Source: Mycolicibacter kumamotonensis
GTDB taxonomy: Bacteria; Actinomycetota; Actinomycetes; Mycobacteriales; Mycobacteriaceae
Length of the DNA stretch: 64,000 nucleotides
Direction of reading: 5' to 3'
Assembly (NCBI RefSeq): GCF_002086285.1
Contig: NZ_MVHU01000008.1
Coordinates: 62,001-126,000 of the forward strand
Part shown: positions 60,351 to 64,000 of the stretch, one piece after another
How positions within the stretch are numbered: position 1 is the first letter of the stretch
Layout of the letters: each line of letters opens with the position of its first letter
The notes under the pieces: generated by a model
Seen by the model: only the letters and a program-made list of their open reading frames with translations
Told to the model about the DNA's origin: nothing
Database searches by the model: none
Made by a program: the position numbers and the translations under genes

Positions 60351-60824
60351 TCAGGCCTGCACCACGGCGTCGCCGAGCGGGCGGACCATCGACCACAGCT
60401 GGCGGAAATGGCTGCGCGACATCTTCCAGGTTCCGTCCTCGAGGACGTAGTCGTCGTCGTACTCGCCGGTGAGCAGTCGCTCGGTGCGCTCAATCAGGTT
60501 GAGCTGCCGGAACTTCAGCGTCCAGCGGCCGCTCGCACGGCCGGGTCCGGTGATGGTGATGTCCGGGTGCATCGCGTGGTGCATGTCCAAGATGACGTGT
60601 TTGCCGTCGACGGTGTGCAGCGCGATACGGCGAAACGTCTCGGCGATCTCATCGGCGTCGGTGAAGCCACCGAGCGGGCCGTAGTCGACGTCGGCGCCGG
60701 AGGCGATGAAGCAGGCCCGGAAGGTGTCGGGGTCCTTGGCGTCGCAGGCCCGGAAGTAGCGGTGCTTGAGGGCTTTGATCGCCTCGATCTGTTCGAGCGC
60801 GGCCAGCCGTTCTTCGATCGTCAC
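60351..60824 (-). CDS. SnoaL/NTF2-like protein
   Basis: A 157-residue NTF2-fold protein of the SnoaL-like group: LEQIEAIKALKHRYFRACDAKD (about 9-30), DVDYGPLGGFTDADEIAETFRR, HHAMHPDITITGPGRASGRW and DDDYVLEDGTWKMSRSHF. Such proteins act as small cyclases, isomerases or ligand-binding partners. GTG start at 60824, 7 bases from a reverse-strand -10 TAGGGT (60832-60837), so leaderless. It is upstream of and coupled in position to the SDR. Confidence 0.8.
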   Translation of the reverse strand: MTIEERLAALEQIEAIKALKHRYFRACDAKDPDTFRACFIASGADVDYGPLGGFTDADEIAETFRRIALHTVDGKHVILDMHHAMHPDITITGPGRASGRWTLKFRQLNLIERTERLLTGEYDDDYVLEDGTWKMSRSHFRQLWSMVRPLGDAVVQA

Positions 60825-60893
60825 CTGCTCGACCCTACGGTTTTGTCGGTGGCCGGTGCGATGGTGGGCGTAACCGAGCAGAAGGAGCCCGCG

Positions 60894-61145
60894 ATGCGCA
60901 CGTTCTTCCCGGCCGTGCTGGCCGTATTCGGACTGGGCCTGGCGCTTCCGGCGACCGCGGCGGCCGGCCCGCAACCGCCGTGCGCGGCGTTCGACACCTG
61001 CCGTTACATGCCCGATCCCTGGTATGACGGGCCGCTGATGCCGACCTGGAACCTGCCGGGTGTCTACGGCGGCCGGACCACGCTGCCGGTGATGTGTGAT
61101 CCCGCGACGTATTCGTGCCGGACGTATGTGCCGGGGACGAGGTAG
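60894..61145 (+). CDS. Small secreted Cys-containing protein
   Basis: An 83-residue predicted secreted protein. A signal peptide covers about 1-24 (RTFFPAVLAVFGLGLALPATAAA). The mature part of about 60 residues has four Cys (PPCAAFDTCRYMPDPW ... VMCDPATYSCRTYVPG) that can form two disulfides, and is Pro/Tyr-rich. A good ribosome site (AGAAGGAG) precedes the ATG. Divergent from the SnoaL-like gene. I recognise no family; such small exported Cys proteins are frequent in mycobacteria. Confidence 0.75.
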   Translation: MRTFFPAVLAVFGLGLALPATAAAGPQPPCAAFDTCRYMPDPWYDGPLMPTWNLPGVYGGRTTLPVMCDPATYSCRTYVPGTR

Positions 61146-61217
61146 CGATGCGGCGCTGGCGCTCGACATCCCGGTGGTAACCCAGGACACGGGGTGATTC
61201 AGCTCTGGCACTCTGGC

Positions 61218-61664
61218 TCAGATCGCCACGAAGCCGAGTAGCTCGGCGATTCGGCGTTGCGCGGCGTCGCGCGAGGCGAACCCCCGCTGCTCGCCGGGCT
61301 CCAGCAGCGGCGGCACGACCAGTGCGGCCACCGCCAGATGCCAGGCGCCCATCGCGCGCAGGGCGTGTTCACGAACGAGCTGGAGGGCATGTTCTTCCAC
61401 CGTCTCCTGTGACGCGCCCAGGACGGTCACCTTGTCCACGAGGTCGGCGTCGAGCATCGCGAGCAGACCCTTTTCATCGGCGCGGCCGCTGCGCGCGGCG
61501 CGGACCAGGGCGCCGGAGACTTCGATTCGGGTCCAGGTACCGGTCACGGTGGCAATGTCCGGGTCGGCGAGCAGTGCAATCGCCTGCTGGTGGCCGTCCT
61601 CGTCAGCCAGGTAGGCACGCGCCAGCACCGACGAGTCCAGGTAGGCGACCTGTGGACAACTCAC
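61218..61664 (-). CDS. PIN-domain protein (VapC-like), one acidic residue replaced, no antitoxin seen
   Basis: A 148-residue PIN-fold protein. First acid in VAYLDSSVLARAYL (Asp about 8), second in TRIEVSGALVRAAR (Glu about 47), last in FASRDAAQ. At the third usual position, where VapC proteins read DAxHLA, this one reads MGAWHLAVAA, with Gly (codon GGC) for Asp. Activity may be lost or altered. No VapB-like frame lies upstream; only 29 bases separate its GTG from the divergent HNH gene. Other in-frame starts upstream would overlap that gene. Confidence 0.75.
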   Translation of the reverse strand: MSCPQVAYLDSSVLARAYLADEDGHQQAIALLADPDIATVTGTWTRIEVSGALVRAARSGRADEKGLLAMLDADLVDKVTVLGASQETVEEHALQLVREHALRAMGAWHLAVAALVVPPLLEPGEQRGFASRDAAQRRIAELLGFVAI

Positions 61665-61693
61665 AGACCCACGCGTCCAGTCATAATGCCGAG

Positions 61694-62770
61694 GTGCGCG
61701 ACAACGACGGCAATTCACTGCTCCTCGGGCAGCGGGTGGTGGCCATCCTCGAGACCGGTCTGCGCACGGCCACCTACAAGCTCGCTACGTTGATGGCGTT
61801 GATCGACCACTCCATCGAGAACGTGCCGGCGAGTCCGGATGCCGCGTTGGTGGTGCCCATCCCCGAGCTCGCGCACCGGGTGCTGGAAATCTATTGGCTG
61901 CAAGTGCGCCCATTCGAGGGGCAGATCCTGTCCCAGATGACGGGGGGACCGAGGGCCACCATCCCCAACGCCGCGCGGCGGTTACGGGCCGAGGCCCACG
62001 TCGACGACAGCCGGGTACCGCTCGATGTCGCGATCAGCCGGGTCCCGCATGCCTACCAAACAGCACTGGACGAGGTCGGCGTTTGCCTGGCAGGCGAACC
62101 ACTTCGTCGCCTCCAGCGTTTCCGCGGCGCCACCGAAACCGACCCGTTCCTTTACGACGATGCGTTCCTTCAGAAGCCGAGTACCTCGGCCAAACGTGTC
62201 CGGGGCTATGCCATCGAACTGAAACCCGGTGTCGCACATGGCCTCGCTCGGCTGGCCGGACTGTTGAAGCCGGCCCTGGAAATCATGTGGGTGGACGACG
62301 TGCGCCGGATGAACAAGTTCCTGCATGCCGACATCCCGGATGTGGCCGGCCATTTGTTCGGCCGGGAGCGCACTGCCCTCGACCGGGTTCGCGAACCCTT
62401 CAAGGACGCGTTCGGACCGCACTGCTTCTACTGCTCGACGCACCTACCGGCCGGCAATCCGATCGATCATGTGCTGCCGTGGTCGCTCGCCGGTATCGAC
62501 GGCCTGGCCAATCTGGTGCTGGCGTGCGCCCGCTGCAACGGCGACAAGAGCAATGCCCTGCCGGCGGTGCCGATCATCGACCGGGTGCTCGATCGGGACC
62601 GCGGCGTATTAGAGCAGATCGCTACCGACATCGGTTGGCCGACGCAGCGCGACCGCGTGGTGGCCGCCGCCGTCGGGCTTTACCGGATGCAACCGGCCGG
62701 GGTACCGACCTGGTCGGGCTACAAACAGACGACCCGGCTCGACATCGCCTTCCCGCCCTCCTGGGCGTGA
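61694..62770 (+). CDS. HNH endonuclease
   Basis: A 358-residue protein with a C-terminal HNH nuclease: paired Cys in HCFYCSTHL (about 244-247), catalytic IDHVLPWS (Asp-His about 258-259), Asn in DGLANLVLACARCNGDKSN with the second Cys pair. The N-terminal about 220 residues, beginning LLGQRVVAILETGLRTATYKLATLMALIDH, resemble other actinobacterial HNH proteins, function unknown. GTG at 61694 chosen: a CATAAT -10 lies 6 bases before it (61682-61687), indicating leaderless expression; an earlier GTG (61652) would overlap the PIN gene. Convergent with the helicase. Confidence 0.83.
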   Translation: MRDNDGNSLLLGQRVVAILETGLRTATYKLATLMALIDHSIENVPASPDAALVVPIPELAHRVLEIYWLQVRPFEGQILSQMTGGPRATIPNAARRLRAEAHVDDSRVPLDVAISRVPHAYQTALDEVGVCLAGEPLRRLQRFRGATETDPFLYDDAFLQKPSTSAKRVRGYAIELKPGVAHGLARLAGLLKPALEIMWVDDVRRMNKFLHADIPDVAGHLFGRERTALDRVREPFKDAFGPHCFYCSTHLPAGNPIDHVLPWSLAGIDGLANLVLACARCNGDKSNALPAVPIIDRVLDRDRGVLEQIATDIGWPTQRDRVVAAAVGLYRMQPAGVPTWSGYKQTTRLDIAFPPSWA

Positions 62771-62773
62771 CCG

Positions 62774-64000
62774 CTACTCGATTCCCAGCTTGCGCGCCAG
62801 ATCCGGCCCACCGACCTCGGCGATGAAATCCCGGTCACCACAGACCACCAGCTGGTCGCGGGCCCGGGACAACCCGACATAGAGGCGTTCTCGGGCCCGT
62901 TCGATCGGCCCGCTGGCGTCCACCACAAGCACCACAGCACGGCGCTCCAATCCCTTGAACCCCAGCACATGTCCGTAGAAGACCTGGTCGACGTCCCAGA
63001 AGCTGTCCCAATAGGCTTCATCGCCCTGCTCCTGGCGGGCGACCTGTTCGGGGTGGCGGCTGCCGGTGGTCAACAGTGCCACGTCCTCGGGACGCCAGCC
63101 CTCATCGAGCAACTTATCGACCTCATCGTCGCCGGTCTCGACGGCGGTCTCCTTGCAGCACGGCACGAACCGCACCTCCGGGCCGTCGGCGCCCAGGAAC
63201 CGGATCGGGTGGTCCACCAGCGGCTGGAATGTGGTGGCGATCTGGCGGGTGTTGCGCAGGTTGCGGTCCAGCACCAGCGAGACCAGCGGCACCGGCGGGG
63301 TGCCCTGCCGGTCGAACACCCGCTGGCCTTCGTCGCTGAACACGAACAGCCCGCCCTCCTCGTCGTCGCGCAGCGAGGCCAGCACCGGATCCCACCAGGC
63401 GTCGGCGAAGTCCTGCGCCTCATCGACGATGACCGCGTCGAACCGTTGCCCGTCATCGAGGTTCTGCGCCAACGCGAGCATCTGCTGCGGCAGTTGCTCC
63501 TCCCAGAACCGCACCGATGCCTCCGGGTCGCTGGGACCGTCGGGCGCGCCCCACGCCACGCCCATCGAGTGGAATTCGCCGACGTAGGCGGGCCGATGAC
63601 GACGCTGCCACGCCCCGGTAAGCCGTTTGAGGTAGGAGGCCAGCCCGTGCGAGTAGCACAGCAGCGCAACACGTTTTCCCTCGGCGGCGAGCCGGCGGGC
63701 CTGCTCGACGGCCAGGTAGGTCTTGCCGCTGCCGGCGCTGCCGCGCACCTGCACGCGGTTGAGCAGCCGGATGGCTTCTAAGATCACGGCCTGCTGTTCG
63801 GTGAGGGCGTCGGCGGCGCTGTCGTTGGCCAGGGCGCGGGCGACCACGTCGCGCTGCGGCAGGCCCCGCCCACCCAGCGCGATGCGGAATTGGTCGATGC
63901 CGTCGGCGGTCAACAGGGGGCGGTCCAGTTCCTGGCGGATGAGCACGTGTCGCAGCCGAGACACCAGCTGCGGCAGGTCAGTGCGGTCGATCACCTTCCA
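62774..64000 (-). CDS. UvrD/Rep-like helicase, C-terminal part (N terminus beyond window)
   Basis: At least 408 residues of an SF1 helicase; the frame is open at the right edge. Walker A RGSAGSGKTYLAVEQ, motif II VIVDEAQDFADAWWD, LDRNLRNTRQIA, and motif VI RLYVGLSRARDQLVVCGD are complete. Actinobacterial proteins with this C-terminal half often carry a NERD nuclease-related domain in front; whether this one does lies outside the window. It converges on the HNH gene with 3 bases between stops. Possible role in DNA repair or defence. Confidence 0.85.
   Translation of the reverse strand, partial: WKVIDRTDLPQLVSRLRHVLIRQELDRPLLTADGIDQFRIALGGRGLPQRDVVARALANDSAADALTEQQAVILEAIRLLNRVQVRGSAGSGKTYLAVEQARRLAAEGKRVALLCYSHGLASYLKRLTGAWQRRHRPAYVGEFHSMGVAWGAPDGPSDPEASVRFWEEQLPQQMLALAQNLDDGQRFDAVIVDEAQDFADAWWDPVLASLRDDEEGGLFVFSDEGQRVFDRQGTPPVPLVSLVLDRNLRNTRQIATTFQPLVDHPIRFLGADGPEVRFVPCCKETAVETGDDEVDKLLDEGWRPEDVALLTTGSRHPEQVARQEQGDEAYWDSFWDVDQVFYGHVLGFKGLERRAVVLVVDASGPIERARERLYVGLSRARDQLVVCGDRDFIAEVGGPDLARKLGIE

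Overview
The window is high-GC DNA from a member of the Mycobacteriaceae. Gene content and order follow a block I know from Mycobacterium tuberculosis (the Rv0629c-Rv0682 region), here read in the opposite orientation: rpsL, TetR, DUF3060 genes, echA5/echA4/fadE8, nfo, rpoC-rpoB, mkl, carotenoid oxygenase, rplL-rplJ, ROK kinase and GH38 mannosidase, ABC1 kinase, lipG, mycolic acid methyltransferases, rplA-rplK-nusG-secE, tRNA-Trp, hadCBA, rpmG, two tRNAs, a glyoxalase-II-like gene, then recC-recB-recD. Mycolate genes (hadABC, two mmaA-type genes), mkl (the Mce ATPase) and frequent leaderless -10/start arrangements fit the genus. I cannot name the species. The family of M. tuberculosis genes between mkl and rpoB is absent, and there are two rather than four mmaA-type genes, so this is not the tuberculosis complex.

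Layout. 1-9.2 kb: the start of rpsL; a TetR gene; two DUF3060 exported proteins; a reverse-strand fatty-acid operon fadE8-echA4-paaX-like-echA5; an apparently autonomous tiny transcript encoding a 15-residue Cys-containing peptide; endonuclease IV; an 89-bp tandem repeat (VNTR); and a GCS2-family ligase. 9.2-18.3 kb: rpoC and rpoB with promoter and terminator, and mkl. 18.3-28 kb: carotenoid oxygenase with a divergent TetR, rplL-rplJ (with a repeat-expanded L10 tail), a DUF1772/HxlR pair, and ROK kinase/GH38. 28-33.3 kb: DinB-like gene, a truncated hydrolase remnant ending at a palindromic repeat, ABC1 kinase, lipG, and two SAM-dependent mycolate methyltransferases. 33.3-38.1 kb: translation, secretion and FAS-II dehydratase genes with three tRNAs.

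The 39.7-48.2 kb stretch lies where M. tuberculosis carries echA3. It holds patatin, cyanase and SRPBCC genes, two separate thioredoxin-CcdA modules, a RES/MbcA-type toxin-antitoxin pair, a 140-bp inverted-repeat element (MITE-like), phosphofructokinase and a zinc alcohol dehydrogenase. 48.2-56.5 kb is a coupled recC-recB-recD operon. 56.5-64 kb is accessory: a small membrane protein, a NYN-LOTUS protein, RF3, SDR and SnoaL-like genes, a small secreted Cys protein, a PIN protein lacking a usual acidic residue, an HNH endonuclease and the 3' part of a UvrD-like helicase that runs off the window.

The items I find most worth following up are the 15-residue peptide transcript, the 89-bp VNTR in the nfo leader, the MITE-like element and its solo end, the hydrolase remnant interrupted by a palindromic repeat, and the PIN/HNH/helicase cluster at the right edge.
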